A stretch of 64,000 nt of DNA. Origin: Tachypleus tridentatus (taxonomy: Eukaryota; Arthropoda; Merostomata; Xiphosura; Limulidae). The stretch is taken from positions 31,165,276 to 31,229,275 of the forward strand of contig NW_027467782.1 in the NCBI RefSeq assembly GCF_004210375.1, given 5' to 3'. Each line of letters opens with the position of its first letter. The stretch's first letter is position 1. The notes under the pieces were generated by a model. That model did no database searches and was not told where the DNA came from. It saw only the letters and a program-made list of their open reading frames with translations. Below are positions 22,061 through 34,002 of this stretch, in pieces. The translations under genes and the position numbers were made by a program.

Positions 22061-22430
22061 TACTTTTGTCTTTACAAAATTAAACGCCCTTTGGAAAAAA
22101 TGAATGGCATTATAAGTTATTTCAAGGATACCATGCACTGAAATTATGTCAGACCAACCATTTTTCTTGTCATAATTACTTTGATATCAGCTGTGGTAAC
22201 TTTACAAAGAAACACATTCTGATTTGTTTACATTGTTCAGGTAACCAAGAGTAATGTGCAGTGGTGTAATTAAAGAAGAATGCTAACATTCAAGGATATT
22301 TTATTTTTAAATTGTACTTTTAAATTAAATCCTTCTTTTACATCATTGACAGGTCAAGACTACATTAATTTTTTGGGGTAAAATCTCTGGATAAGCAAAA
22401 AAAAAAAAAACATAAATGAAGTCGTTTAAT
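22060..22430 (+). repeat. Dispersed repeat, partner of 37485-37870 in inverted orientation
   Basis: Reads 'tttgtctttac.aaa.taaacgccctttgg', 'gaatggcattataa', 'tttcaaggataccatgcact', 'gatatcagctgtggtaactt', 'ggtaaccaagagtaatgtgc', 'tggataagcaaaaa'. The reverse complement of the same series is at 37485-37870. No coding content or known element recognised. Confidence 0.85.
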
Positions 22431-23033
22431 TTTGAAGCATCATTTAACAAGGGAATGAAATTTGAAAGCCTTCTGTACACATTTTGAATTTTTAAAAGTA
22501 CAAGTATTATTGCAAAAGAATAAATATATGAAAACTGACTCATTTTTACCAAACCAAACAACGAACTGGCATATGGCTCTACAAGGTGTCTTAATAACAA
22601 CAAGATCAAAGCATAGTTCCATAATCATCATTATTGTTATTTGTATATTCTGTGGCACCTTAAATTGTTATTTTTCATGCTACATTTTACTTGTCGATGT
22701 GTAAAACGTCAGAGATAATATTCTTCTAAAATGTATATACATTTTACCTGTAACATTCTGATGTACATTAATATTCTAACACGTATAAAATGAGAAAAAA
22801 ACGTAAACAGATGGCCAGTAGAAGACTTAGAAATAGGAGGTACTAACGTCGACACGATGGACGAAAATTGCGATAGTTTCAAAAGTAAAGAATATAAAGA
22901 AACTTAAATATAATGAATGTTAAAAAAGAAATAATTTGAATATATGAGGCCCTGAATCTCTAAACTCAATACTTCAAAAACCTTTATTTACATATACACC
23001 TTCAACGTATGTAAATTATTCTTTATTCAGACC

Positions 23034-23110
23034 GAGCCTCTCAGTGGCTCAGCAGTAAACTGAGGGATTTTAACACTATAAGTTTGTTGCTCTTTCCGTT
23101 GTGGATGGCA
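23034..23110 (+). repeat. Diverged short tRNA-like SINE
   Basis: tctcagtggctcagcagtaa, then gattttaacactataagttt, with a weak body downstream. Same layout as the copy at 28852. Confidence 0.45.
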
Positions 23111-23734
23111 TGCTCAGTGCAGATTTCTGGATATGTGAGTTTCCACCAAAAATTCGTGTTATAGGAAATTTTAAAGGCCGTCAATGTTTGAGAAACAGCG
23201 TGAGGTTTAATTTCTGTGTCACATTCTTGTTAAAAATGCTCAAGTATCTGCGGTCATGCGGCTGCAAGTATACAATGTCCTTATATGTAAAAATATAGGG
23301 CACAGTGACCTTAGTTAAAGTCGTCGCGAGAACGAGACAGCGATTTGATAATTAATCAAGACAAATTATCTACATTCATTCTACCCCTATGTATGGCCAT
23401 TACTTAAGTAATTAATTAAACACAAAAGTAACTTTATCAAACCTCACTCATTTTAACTGTAACACAGAATTGTGCATTTGTGTCTTTTAAGAGGAAAATA
23501 ACTTGGATAACTCCATCAATATGGGTATTAATAGGAGCTAAATAGGTATCAATTATAGTTAACAATGAACTCCATACTATATACATATTGCTGTGTATAT
23601 AAACAAACCTATTCCATATAATTTGAAGTTGCCTCTTTTCATTACATTCTGATTTCAAAACATATGTACGGTATTTAAGACGTAAAATAGGATAAAATAC
23701 AAACATAGAAAAATGTTACTGCTTATGTAGGTGA

Positions 23735-24125
23735 GGGTAATGGTAATGTAGTTTTGGTATGTTTGAGTTTTTCGAAAGCATTTAACAATGTGATACACAG
23801 AAGGCTTGTGAAAAAAAGTCTCGAAAGATGTGGGAAATAAGTTAGCAAATTGGGAAGAAGAGTGGCTGGATAAAAAAAGCATAGGGTTGTTACAAATGGA
23901 GTTCAGTCAAACTAGACTAATGTCACAAGTGGGGTACTTCAGGGCTAACTCTTAGGACCTTTGATCTTTTTGATCTACATCAATGATATAGGTGAAGGAA
24001 TAGTCAATAAATATTTAAATTTGCAGATGATATTAATGTCTTGGTTGTTGCTGATTGCAAAAAGGATGCTGCTGCTTTACAAAAGGATTTATATCATTTA
24101 TTGAGTTGGGCTAATAAATGGTAGG
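23735..24125 (+). mobile_element. CR1-like LINE, reverse-transcriptase fragment
   Basis: Across frames the plus strand keeps the order of a CR1-type RT: V.LSFSKAFNNVIHRRLVKK (first catalytic Asp replaced by Ser), a region ending HRVVTNGVQSN.TNVTSG, then VLQG..LGPLIFLIYINDIG, a FADD region partly lost near 24010, and a downstream ALQKDLYHLLSWANKW-like segment. Frameshifts and stops make it non-functional. Endonuclease and 3' ends are absent. Confidence 0.8.
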
Positions 24126-24129
24126 TGTT

Positions 24130-25055
24130 TTTTATATATTAAATACATGATTATAATTCGCAATTTGAATTATAAGTAATCCATGTATCTTTGTTTTCCA
24201 ATGTAGATTTTAAATCATTATTCTGAGCGTGTTTATAAATTGAGTGTCCGAATAATTTGCCTCTAAAACGTTTATTACATGTCCCTTTTAAAAAGTAACA
24301 ACATCTCGTAAGCACCATGCGACGCACCTTAAACCAAAATGTACTTATGATACATCCCTTTCTACTGCTACCCATAATGTAGCAAGAAGAGAATCGTTTT
24401 CCATTCTTTACTATTGTATTTAAAGCCTTGTCTACAGACAATGTGACAAAAGGAGATTTTCGACTTAAACCATCTGTAGCATTGAAAAGAATTTTGACTA
24501 ATGATGCAGAAAAAATTTCCAGTTTTCAGAGTAGTGACGCCACTTTTCTCCCCTGTATTCTTAAATACATGATCACCATCAGTATAGGGGTGTCGGGTAA
24601 ATGCTGCTATATTATCTGTAGATGTTTTTTTTATCGACTGGATGTGACGTAATCTGTTTCGTTTCTCCTGGAGAAATGGAAGTTTCACAAGGAATATTCA
24701 TATGAAGTCTTATTACAATTTTCCAAACACACCACGGGTACTGAAACTGCTTTGAAACTTTAAGCTCTTTACTGCTGAGCTACGTGGGGGAAGGTGGGGT
24801 GAAAAAACTTTAAAATATATCAAATTTTGGGAGGCAACAATGCCATACTTCTGAAGTTTGAAAGGTATATAGTTTTTTGCAATCTAAAAATTAAATATAA
24901 AGATGAAAGATATTAAATAATTAAATTGTGGTAAAAAGGTTATATGTGTGTAAACACAATGAAAATACACGTGAGCGCATGCGTCTCAATATCTACCAGC
25001 TCTGGAATATTTATATTCACACACATGCGTTATAGAAAAGCAAATCTTTCAATCC
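24130..25055. other. Unassigned stretch with two overlapping minus frames
   Basis: Minus frames 24441-24151 and 24688-24368 overlap. They are somewhat Lys/Cys-rich, but I recognise no domain. They may be part of a decayed element following the LINE fragment. Confidence 0.3.
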
Positions 25056-25060
25056 TTTCA

Positions 25061-25177
25061 GCCCGGCATGGCCAGGTGGTTAAGACACTCGACTCGTAAT
25101 CTGAGAGTCGTGATTCGAATCTCCATCTCACCGAACATGCTTGCCCTTTCAGCCTTGGGGGGCGTTTTAATGTGACT
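25061..25177 (+). repeat. 5' half of the long tRNA-headed SINE
   Basis: gcccggcatggccaggtggt, gactcgtaatctgagagtcg, gggggcgttttaatgtgac, then the sequence leaves the SINE. Confidence 0.85.
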
Positions 25178-25179
25178 AT

Positions 25180-27990
25180 TCTAAAATAGTTAACAATGTG
25201 GTCTTTGTGGTCTATCTTGATCAGAAATTCAAATCATATGAATGTATTCACGCAAAATTATTGTGATACCATTCAACCTATTTCTCTAATTGAGTGTCCA
25301 CAATATATTTATCTAACAAACTGATGCAATAAATAATGCGTTTTAATGCAGAGGTAAACCAGTGCTTGTATCTTAGTAATGCTGTTGTGTAAAAATATAC
25401 AATTAATTTCTTCTGGTGTCTTCAATCATGCATGATAAAATATATCTCATAGTTTTTCTTGTTGATATCAAGTGAATGTTTTATTCTTAACTTTCTTCAA
25501 TGTTTTTGAGGTATCTCATTTTTAAATATTTTTTTTAATTTTGATGCACTTTGTTTTAACTGCCATAAAATGGTTGATTTATTTCTCTTTTTATCTATCT
25601 GTATCTCTTACCATTTCTTTGTATCTATCAGTAACCAACACATATTGTTTGTAACTTTTCAAAACCTAAGCTTCGTGAAAAAAATCAGTAAAATGAGAAG
25701 AAAACAATATCATAAATGGATAAGTACATCATGTAGATATTAACAAAATACTACTTTAGCGTTGTAGATAGTTAAAAAATACTACATTTTAGCGTTGCTA
25801 TTCATGCATGTACACTATACTTTATCAAATTTTAGCAGGGTTTTGCTTTAAAAATACATTTTTAAAGTGTTTTATAATATTCTGTTTTTTGTTGTTGTTC
25901 TTTTTTGAATAACATAGTATTTATGTTTGGGAGTTTGAAAACTACATGCAAAAATATAAGAGGTAAACATTTTTGAAACTGTTTTGCTGTTATATTGTAG
26001 ACACATTTGTGGAATACTGAAGGTTAAGTACTATACATTAAAATTATTTTGAATATGCATATCAATAAATCACGAGACAAAAACAGCAAGACAAAATTAA
26101 GTCGATTTGTTTTTATCCATTCTAGTTACCAGCGAAAGTCAACATTCCCATTATTTTATAAAGGTCGAATAATCAACAGGCACACTTTTGAGCTGAAGTG
26201 TAATAACCATTCAATGTGCATCATCCAATCAAAAATAGGTATCGATTTATTCCCTCAAGAAATTGTGCACAAGTGTACTTAGATTATCAAAATTAAAGAA
26301 TAACCTCACACTTGATATTTATGTGACAAAATTGTAATTTCCATTAGAAATAATTTACCTATGTGTTTGTTGTTCGTAATAAAAAAACAAAAAATTGCTA
26401 TTACTTTGAAAAATGGTCTTAAATTTTACAACTTAAAACATTTTGTAAGGTTGAAATTTCACAGTAATAAAAGAAATTATAAAATATCTGATTTTAGTTT
26501 ATGCGTGTTTTTATTTAAAATAACAATGGTCATTTTAATTTATTGCCACTAGATGACAAACTTTAGCGCATGGTCGAAATGTTATTTTAATCTATGAGTT
26601 GTTTATGAATCTTCAGCTATCAAAAACAAGGATAACTTTCATTTAAAATATTTAATTTGCACCACCAATCAGTTTTTCTTTCTACGCACCGCTATTTCTA
26701 TAGTCAGTTAACTATTTTATATAAAATAAACATTTCTATGACTGAAGCAGTTTAAGGCTAAAGAAATGCTTTTCGTAACTTGAAGTTTATAAAACAACAC
26801 ATCTAGAATTCTCACGCTTGAATTTTCTTCCGCTCATTTAGAGATTAGATAGAATATTTATCGCGAATGATATTTTAAGTAACATAAATAATAGCTAATT
26901 ACGTTGAATATGATTTGCTTATGCACAAAAAAAAATACTGTTTTAATATTCTATTAGTTTTAAAATAATATGTGAATATTTGTATGGGAATAATGATTAA
27001 AATATCAATAATTTTTAGAAGGTCTAATGTGAGAAATGAAGTTGCACTTAAAAAATAAAAGAAAATTATAAATGACATTTATCGGTGCCTTCATTTAAAG
27101 CAGTTGCATTTATTTTATTTTTTTTATCACGAGGCAAAATAATAAATTATAAAATGAAAAAATAAAACCTGGAGCCCTAACATCAACATCGTGTCGATCA
27201 TGATGGCAGGCTAAGAATGATAAACGGATAATGTAAACTTTGAAACTGTGCAACAACATTGTATTCAGAAATCTTAGCTGTGAAGATGATAAAACAATAC
27301 AGTTACGTGGTATTTTATATTAAGTACCTAATTCGTAGAGCATAGTTATCCAAGAAGAAACAAAATATATCTCTTACGTCGAATAAGATATTAAACTGTT
27401 CTAGAAGCATTTTAGTCTAGTGTTGTTAATGATTTTGCAAAATCACACTCGAATTTAACATTTTATAAATGACTTGGACAACAGTGGATTTTACTAGTGA
27501 TGTTGCGAGATGTTGTACGGTGAAGCCGTAATACGACTACGTTGACACATCGTCCGAAACGACTCATGAATCTTCACGGACTTGGCTAGCTTTCAATAAA
27601 CATTATTAGTCTTATCTACATAAAAGATCACAATTTCTAATAAAGTATTTGTACTAAAAATTAATGTTTTAATATATGGAGTCCAAGTAGTCACTACTCC
27701 TAGTGTAAAGTGATTTCAATCTGATATTTAAAATACTTTTCTCCATTTGAAAATTAACAAATTTATTTTTTACGTAATCCGAAATAAATTTCTAACTTTT
27801 TTCGAGAAAGCTTCAAATATTATCTGCTACATTAACTTTCCTAATTTTATGTGAAATCGTAACCACCATACAAAATAAATTAAAATTATCCGTCTCCTTT
27901 CTTTCTATGGTAACTTTAAAATGTAGCAAGAAAACCATAGTTGCTTAAACGAAATAATATAAAGTTCTTAACGTTATACACCTGTTTTTA
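25180..27990. other. AT-rich intergenic DNA, nothing recognised
   Basis: Only short frames (for example 26049-26282 and 26361-26552) without domains or convincing splice context. Confidence 0.45.
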
Positions 27991-28000
27991 ATTACATTTA

Positions 28001-28272
28001 ATTGTCACGTGTAAGATACCAACTTCTACAGCTTCATTTCCTTTGTCCAGTGTCAGATAATGACTTGTACAGCTTTCTTTTATTTATCACATGTGAGATA
28101 CTGACCTATACAGATACTAGATTGTACAGCTTTCTTTCCTTTGTCACGTGTCACATACCAACTTATAAAGCTTAATTTCCTTTGTAACGTATCAGATACT
28201 GAAATATACAGCTGTTTTGATTTGTCACGTGTCAGCTACTGGCGTATATAGTTTCCTTTAATTTATCACATG
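28001..28272 (+). repeat. Degenerate minisatellite with CACGTG-bearing units (about 41 bp)
   Basis: Seven unit starts (tgtcacgtg or variants such as tgtccagtg, atcacatg, tgtaacgta) at about 28003, 28044, 28086, 28142, 28183, 28222 and 28264. Spacing is 39-42 bp except one 56-bp unit carrying a partial internal duplication (agatact...gtacagc). Each unit continues as 'agatac.gacttatacagcttt.tttcct'. Three units keep a perfect E-box CACGTG. Confidence 0.85.
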
Positions 28273-28661
28273 CAAAAGTTTTGAAAGCCAGCACAGTCCT
28301 CGGGGTAAACATTCTTCTCTTGCTCCCTTTCTCTCTCTTTTTTAACATTTTAAGAGCTTATTAAAGAGAAGATCCTAAATTAGAACAGTAACAAGTTCAT
28401 AAACAAGTCAAAATGATAGACGCAGCCGTTTTAGTTCAGAGTATAAGCTTGAAACATCAATAAAGTAACAACAGATATTTATTAAATGTATAAAGTAAAA
28501 AGTATTTGTTAGTTATTACTCAAGTTATAATATCAGTTATTTTTTAATCAAGAGTGTATATGGAAAGAAAAGCCAAAACTATGCTTTTATGATTAAATGA
28601 AGATATAGCTAAAAGATGCTTTGTGGGTTTTACTGTATAACCAAATTTCTTTCCTCCAGGT

Positions 28662-28784
28662 CCACGGGCAGCTGCCTCCATTGCTTCCATGTCAGCGCGT
28701 CTACTGACATGCTATTATAATCGCGGAATAAAACTTTGCATCAGAAAGTCCTCGACAACTTTAAATAACCAATCTGTTAACTAA
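28662..28784 (+). CDS. Candidate terminal exon, unidentified
   Basis: A good acceptor (accaaatttctttcctccag, AG at 28658-28659) is followed by a frame richer in G+C than its surroundings. It encodes about 40 residues starting PRAAASIASMSARLLTCYYN and ending in TAA. I do not recognise the protein and see no matching upstream exon, so it may be chance. Confidence 0.25.
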   Translation, partial: PRAAASIASMSARLLTCYYNRGIKLCIRKSSTTLNNQSVN

Positions 28785-28851
28785 AGTCATTTCAAAACAA
28801 TGTGTTTTGAGTTCTACTGTTTTATAGTTCTGATAGAAGAAATTATTAGCA

Positions 28852-28970
28852 CCACAATGGCTCAGGGGTATGTCAGCGGACTTACAATGCTAAACAACGG
28901 GTTTCAATACCGTGAGGGACAGAGTACATATTGTCTATTGCGTAACTTTGTGCTTAATTAAAAAACAAGG
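28852..28970 (+). repeat. Short tRNA-like SINE
   Basis: ccacaatggctcaggggtat, gacttacaatgctaaacaac, gggtttcaataccgtgaggg, then 'gtctattgcgtaactttgtgcttaa'. tRNA-like A and B boxes are present. Confidence 0.7.
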
Positions 28971-29583
28971 AAATATTAAATTTTTTCTTTCTGAGGCATC
29001 GCTAGGTACATAGAATCCTCGAATAATTATTTTAATAAACAGGAAGTAATGAAGTATAATAAAATATGTTTATGAAGTAGTGACCACTACAAGAACATAG
29101 CGAGAAAGTTGTCACTCTATGATCAAATGATATCTTGTTTAAAAAGAACTGACATTATCATAAACAACAGACGAATGATTCAAAACAGAGATTCAGAGAA
29201 ACCCGCTGATAATCTTCTGTTATGTGTTTAGACTGGAAGAAATAGATGCTGTCAAGATTAAAAGGTGGTATGAAACTTGGATGATGAACCTTGGATAATG
29301 GACCGACAGTACAGTATGGGCTGGTGCTTCCGGTGAATGATTAACTAACAAACTTAAAAGTTCGTAAACAGGAAAGAAACTTTGACCATTTGAAGATGTA
29401 TTCTAACGAGCTTAGAAATTCATAAACAGGAAGCGAGCTGGCACTTTGAATTATGAATAGGGCGACAAATCACTTCTCCACTCGTGTAAAAGGTTCTATA
29501 ACAGACGCCAGAATAGAGAAAAATATTGCAAGCACTCCGATCGTTCAAGGCGAAGGAGAAAAGATGTCTCTTACCGTTAGTAG

Positions 29584-29630
29584 AGTGCAGATAACTCTCG
29601 TGTAGTTTTGTGCCAAATTGAAAAGCAAAA
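29584..29630 (+). repeat. Tail fragment of the long SINE
   Basis: agagtgcagataactctcgt, then gtagttttgtgccaaattga, as in the 3' part of the full copies. Confidence 0.5.
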
Positions 29631-30102
29631 CCGTTAGTAGAAACGCCAATTCTGGCGTAAGCTCTTTGTAAGTATTAAAATGCTATTATTTCTTAAATAT
29701 CAGTCATCATGTTCAAAAGATAAATTGTGTAGATATTAAATGATTGTTGCCTTAAATAAACGTGTTATTGGAACTCTTAGTCTCGAGTCTCTTTGTTTCA
29801 ACTGTAAAGCCTCGAGTTAGTACCTGCGTGCTCCATTAGCCCACTGCATCCTTACTTTAAATAAATATTTCATGTTACAGCAGGCAATATTAGTCGAAAC
29901 TCCAACGGCTAGGCCGAAACATCACACTCTGCATGTCTTGAAGTCAGCTCACGACCACGTTACATTTCTTTCTGAAGCCGAACTGAATTTGTGGTATCTT
30001 TATGTGGATGTATATTTGATCACTTTTGCTTTTTTTACCGTCCCAAAATCCTGGCTTCAGTAAAAATTCCACTTAACACTAAACGTCGGGACTTTGAATC
30101 AA

Positions 30103-30643
30103 GGGTACAAATGTTCGGAAAGTCTTTTGTTTGTTTGTTTTGGAATTTCGCACAAAGCTACTCGAGGGCTATCTGTGCTAGGCGTCCCTAATTTAGCAGT
30201 GTAAGACTAGAGGGAAGTCAGCTAGTCATCACCACCCACCGCCAACTCTTGGGCTACTCTTTTACCAACGAATAGTGGGATTGACTGTAACATTATAACG
30301 CCCCTACGGCTGAAAGGGCGAGCATGTTTGGCGCGACGGGGATGCGAACCCGCGACCCTCAGATTACGAGTCACACGCCTTAACACGCTTGGCCATGCTG
30401 GGCCCTATAGTGCATAAGTCACTGTGCAGTTTTGTAATCATATTTTATTTAGTCTATTTCAAGCCAGCAACTGATAGCGGTGTTTAGAAACAAAATAAGA
30501 AGGATCCAGGCCTGTATTGATGTCAACGGGGTCACTTTCAACATTGTTTATGATTGTCACTCATATTTACTTCCTGTATTCTTTTTTGAAACATGTCTGT
30601 TAATAAATATTGTGCACAGTGACTTTCCGAACACCCTGTATAA
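30103..30643. mobile_element. Mariner-type MITE interrupted by a SINE
   Basis: The left end (tacaaatgttcggaaagtc, resuming after the SINE as actgtgcag) is the inverse of the right end (ctgtgcacagtgactttccg, then aacaccctgta), with TA at the borders. Without the SINE the element is about 255 bp and has no coding capacity, so it moved in trans. Confidence 0.75.
30125..30405 (-). repeat. Full-length long tRNA-headed SINE nested in the MITE
   Basis: Complete reverse-orientation copy: tail 'tttgtttgttttggaatttc', body 'ctactcgagggctatctgtg' and 'ccacccaccgccaactcttg', tRNA head 'gatgcgaacccgcgaccctc' and 'ggccatgctgggcc'. Flanked by a short target duplication (aagtc at about 30119-30123 and 30416-30420). 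Confidence 0.9.
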
Positions 30644-30644
30644 C

Positions 30645-32860
30645 TTTTTTTAAAAAATTAAGTGACTGATATCAATCATAAAAGAATAACTTTAAAAAAT
30701 TGTTGCCTGCAAAATTTATGTACATGTCGGTTCATGTATGTTTTTTTATCTCTGTGATTCACTAGAATAAGGCGTTGAAATTTATATAATTACTAAACAA
30801 CCACTGTAAATTATTATTACTGTGTGAAAAAATAAACATTAGTGTACAAATACATCATTCATTCCTAAACTTTTGTTTCGGCCATTGGTCTACCAGACCT
30901 GACACAGCCGTTAATTTTTTACAAGGTAACAATGCCGTAAGCGTCCACTAACAATTATATGCAGTGACGAATTTTATTAACACTATTACACTTTGATTTG
31001 TGTTGGAATTACGAGAATGTATCAAACTTTATATCTGAAGCTGGGATTTTCAAAATACGAAACAAACTTAATGAGACCTATCGTTATTGCTGTGTATATG
31101 TATAACTGAACGTCGGCTATATTTCATTACAAATATGACGTTTTGACTTCTAAAATATTGCGGGTTGTGCTCACAACTACAAGTTACTGCAATCCATTTC
31201 TATTATTTAACCTGTATGTTTTCAAAGACCACGGAGTTGGTCAGGAATCAGGTGAGTGGATGTATAGATTGTTACTACTACCGTGAGTTTTCAAAATCAA
31301 TCTCACCCTCACCATTGAACCTATAAACATGCGTGTAAATTATCCGTTCAATTTCCGAATGCCACGTCATTTTACACATAATTAGTGTCTTCCTGTGAAT
31401 AGGAAATTTGGCAAATTGCAACCTTGTAAAATGAACGACAAAGTATTCTGGTTACATGAACGTTGTATGCAAATTACTCTATAATTACACCTGCAATTAA
31501 ATGGCAGTCAGAAGACATTATATAAAACTTCTAAATTATAAAGCATGTTAAAGTAATTTGAAATCCCACTATGCGACGAATACAAGTTTTCAAAATGTTA
31601 AACGTGATACATAATAATTTAATTTCATTCATAAATACAATCTTTACAGAAAGAAGCATTGGTGTACTTGCTACATACAAAACTTAAGAATACATCTTTA
31701 AAACTAGAATACTACAGAAGTGAATGCTCATGACCTAAGCCCTTAAATCTAAGTATATTATTATAAACATGCCCAAGACCTATCAAATTCTGTGTACGCT
31801 ATTGTATTACAGAATGCAAGATATAGAGCAAACGCAGTAAATAACTAAGTATGTTGTAATTCAAATTATAACAACCATAAACCAAATTGCCAAAGATGTA
31901 GGCGATAAAAAAATTAGCGAAACAAACGAGTACGCCAAAATAACCAAACAATTAAAAAATAATATACTTATAATTGCTGAAAAACAAAACAAATTGAACT
32001 ATTGCAAAAGTAATACTATTTACAAAAAGGGTAACATAATATAAAATTGTTTGTTTTGTAATTAAGTACATAGCTATACAAAAGCCTATCTGTACTCTGC
32101 CCACCACTGGTATCAAAATCTGATTTTTAGGGTTCCAAGACTGAAGGTCTAACACAATTAATAACTAAATACGTATATAGTAAAGAGGAATACTATTATT
32201 CTTTGTTATCAAACACAAGATTTCTTATTCAAAGTACAGTTAAATTAATTTCCTCCATCGCAAATAGAATACAACTACCTCCAAGAAAAATCAACCACAA
32301 TAGTTTTAAATAAAGCTGTGAATGTAAAACAACAACAAAATGCATCATATCTCTCAAAACGATTAGCATAAATATATAATGTAGGAGCTAAAAGTTACGA
32401 CAATAATAAAAACTCGTATTTCGGAAACCAAAATAAAACATAAACAAAAAAAGATAACAATAATGAATTAACAAATTAAATAATAAACTTAAAAGTTTAT
32501 AAATATTATGTATTTTGATAAAATTGCTTGCAAAATTATTGAAAAAGAATACCAATTTTTAAGATTCATGTCACCTTATGAGATTAGCTGTATCAGAATG
32601 GTTCAAATCAAACCAATTGCAGTGAGGTTACCTTTTTTTGTCACTAAAAACACAATGCATAAATTAATGCTTCTGACATCCTAGTAACAGGTAAGAAACA
32701 TTCTGAAGACTGTAGACATTTTTGTTTCACAATTTATTTCTCATCAGAAAATTATTGTTTTGCATGTTGCATGTATGCAATTTCGTAGGAGAGGTAGCCA
32801 GAAAAAACACGCCAAAAATCATTTGTGATGACGAAAAACACACTTGAAGTAAAAATGTAT
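30645..32860. other. AT-rich intergenic DNA
   Basis: No coding feature recognised; one minus-strand SINE fragment lies at 32046-32150. Confidence 0.45.
32046..32150 (-). repeat. Short tRNA-like SINE
   Basis: The reverse complement reads 'attttgataccagtggtggg', then 'cagagtacagataggctttt', then 'atgtacttaattacaaaac'. Same family as the copy at 28852. Confidence 0.65.
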
Positions 32861-32869
32861 CTCAAAAAA

Positions 32870-33235
32870 GCTGGTATGGGTATAAAAACTTTTATTAAAA
32901 TAAAGTAGAGAACAACGTTTCGATGTTCTTAGGTCGTTTTCAGGTTAACAAAGAAAGAGTTTGTAAATGACCATTGCTGGGCACATGTATTAAAGGAGAG
33001 TGTAAACGTGTACGGGATCGTACATAGCGTTGCAGTTTGATGTTAGGCTATTCATTAGTGTAGTTATGTATAAAGGTGTTCCTTCACATTGGTTTTAGTT
33101 GTTGCATAAGTAGAACTTCTTTTATTTTGCGTTAGTTTCCCAAATTAGTATCTGGGCGTTTTCTATGGGCATGTTGTGCTTATTTGATTTGCAGTGTTCA
33201 AAAACATGTGAAGGTGTTTGTGTTCTTTGAATCTG
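32870..33235 (-). mobile_element. Penelope-like element, 3' terminal fragment
   Basis: The reverse complement carries the end of a GIY-YIG endonuclease-type region (FEHCKSNKHN-like near 33190), then the non-coding end with 'cctgaaaacgacctaagaac' and 'tcgaaacgttgttctctact', finishing 'actttattttaataaaagtt'. The same terminus recurs at 33722, 42340, 42737 and in the right arm. No intact frame. Confidence 0.75.
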
Positions 33236-33394
33236 GTTTCCAAACCATTGACAAAATTATATGCACACACCTAGATCAACAACAAACAAACAATAATCAA
33301 TTCGAGGATACAACAAACTACAAAACCTTACACTGCTGCACACCACAGTGAAAAAGATAACCAACATTTGTAAAACATCTTAATAAAACAACTT

Positions 33395-33800
33395 TCCAGT
33401 AAACACCAAATTTATTGAAAACCAAGTGGAAAACTAAAGCCCATACTATGTAAGAACTACACTGACAAACACAACACGCGCAGGTAGCCCTCGTGAAGCT
33501 TTGCGAGGAATTCAGAAACAAACACAACATAAGCATACTAAGTTGGGAAAGAAATGCGAAATCTAAGAAGTCCCACTGATACAACAACTACAGCCAATAT
33601 AAAGGAACATCTTTGTACCTGTACCAATTAATAACCTAACTGCAATGCCACCTACAATCCCTTACATGTTTACACTCTCGTTCCTGAGACATGTGCCTAG
33701 TTACAAACTTTCTCTTTGTTAACCTGAAGATGACCTAAGGTCGAAACATTGTTCGCTACTGTATTTTAATAAAGGTTTTAACACTCATACCAGTAGTAAG
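33395..33800 (+). mobile_element. Penelope-like element, 3' fragment in opposite orientation
   Basis: Begins with the conserved linker (VNTKFIE...K.SPYYVRTTLTN, frame-shifted), is interrupted at about 33479-33530 by a SINE-tail segment (gcaggtagccctcgtgaagc), then continues to the terminus 'aacctgaagatgacctaagg', 'tcgaaacattgttcgctact'. Forms a head-to-head pair with 32870-33235. Confidence 0.75.
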
Positions 33801-34002
33801 CTTCACTGTATAAAAGAACATTTTAAGCAAGGTAGAATTTTATTTTACCTTAGTTGCGTATTATTTATAATCTCTCTTCAGACAATAAGGAGGTATTGAG
33901 AGTTAGGAACGATTCAACATTGTGAAGTTACACACTTTTCATTATTTACATACAACTTCATTTCTCTAATAACAAATTGAATTTTTCTTTTCGATTTTAC
34001 TA

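Noticed and set aside
28001-28272. CRISPR array
   Set aside because: Units are continuous and degenerate, without distinct repeats separated by unique spacers, and the genome is clearly eukaryotic.
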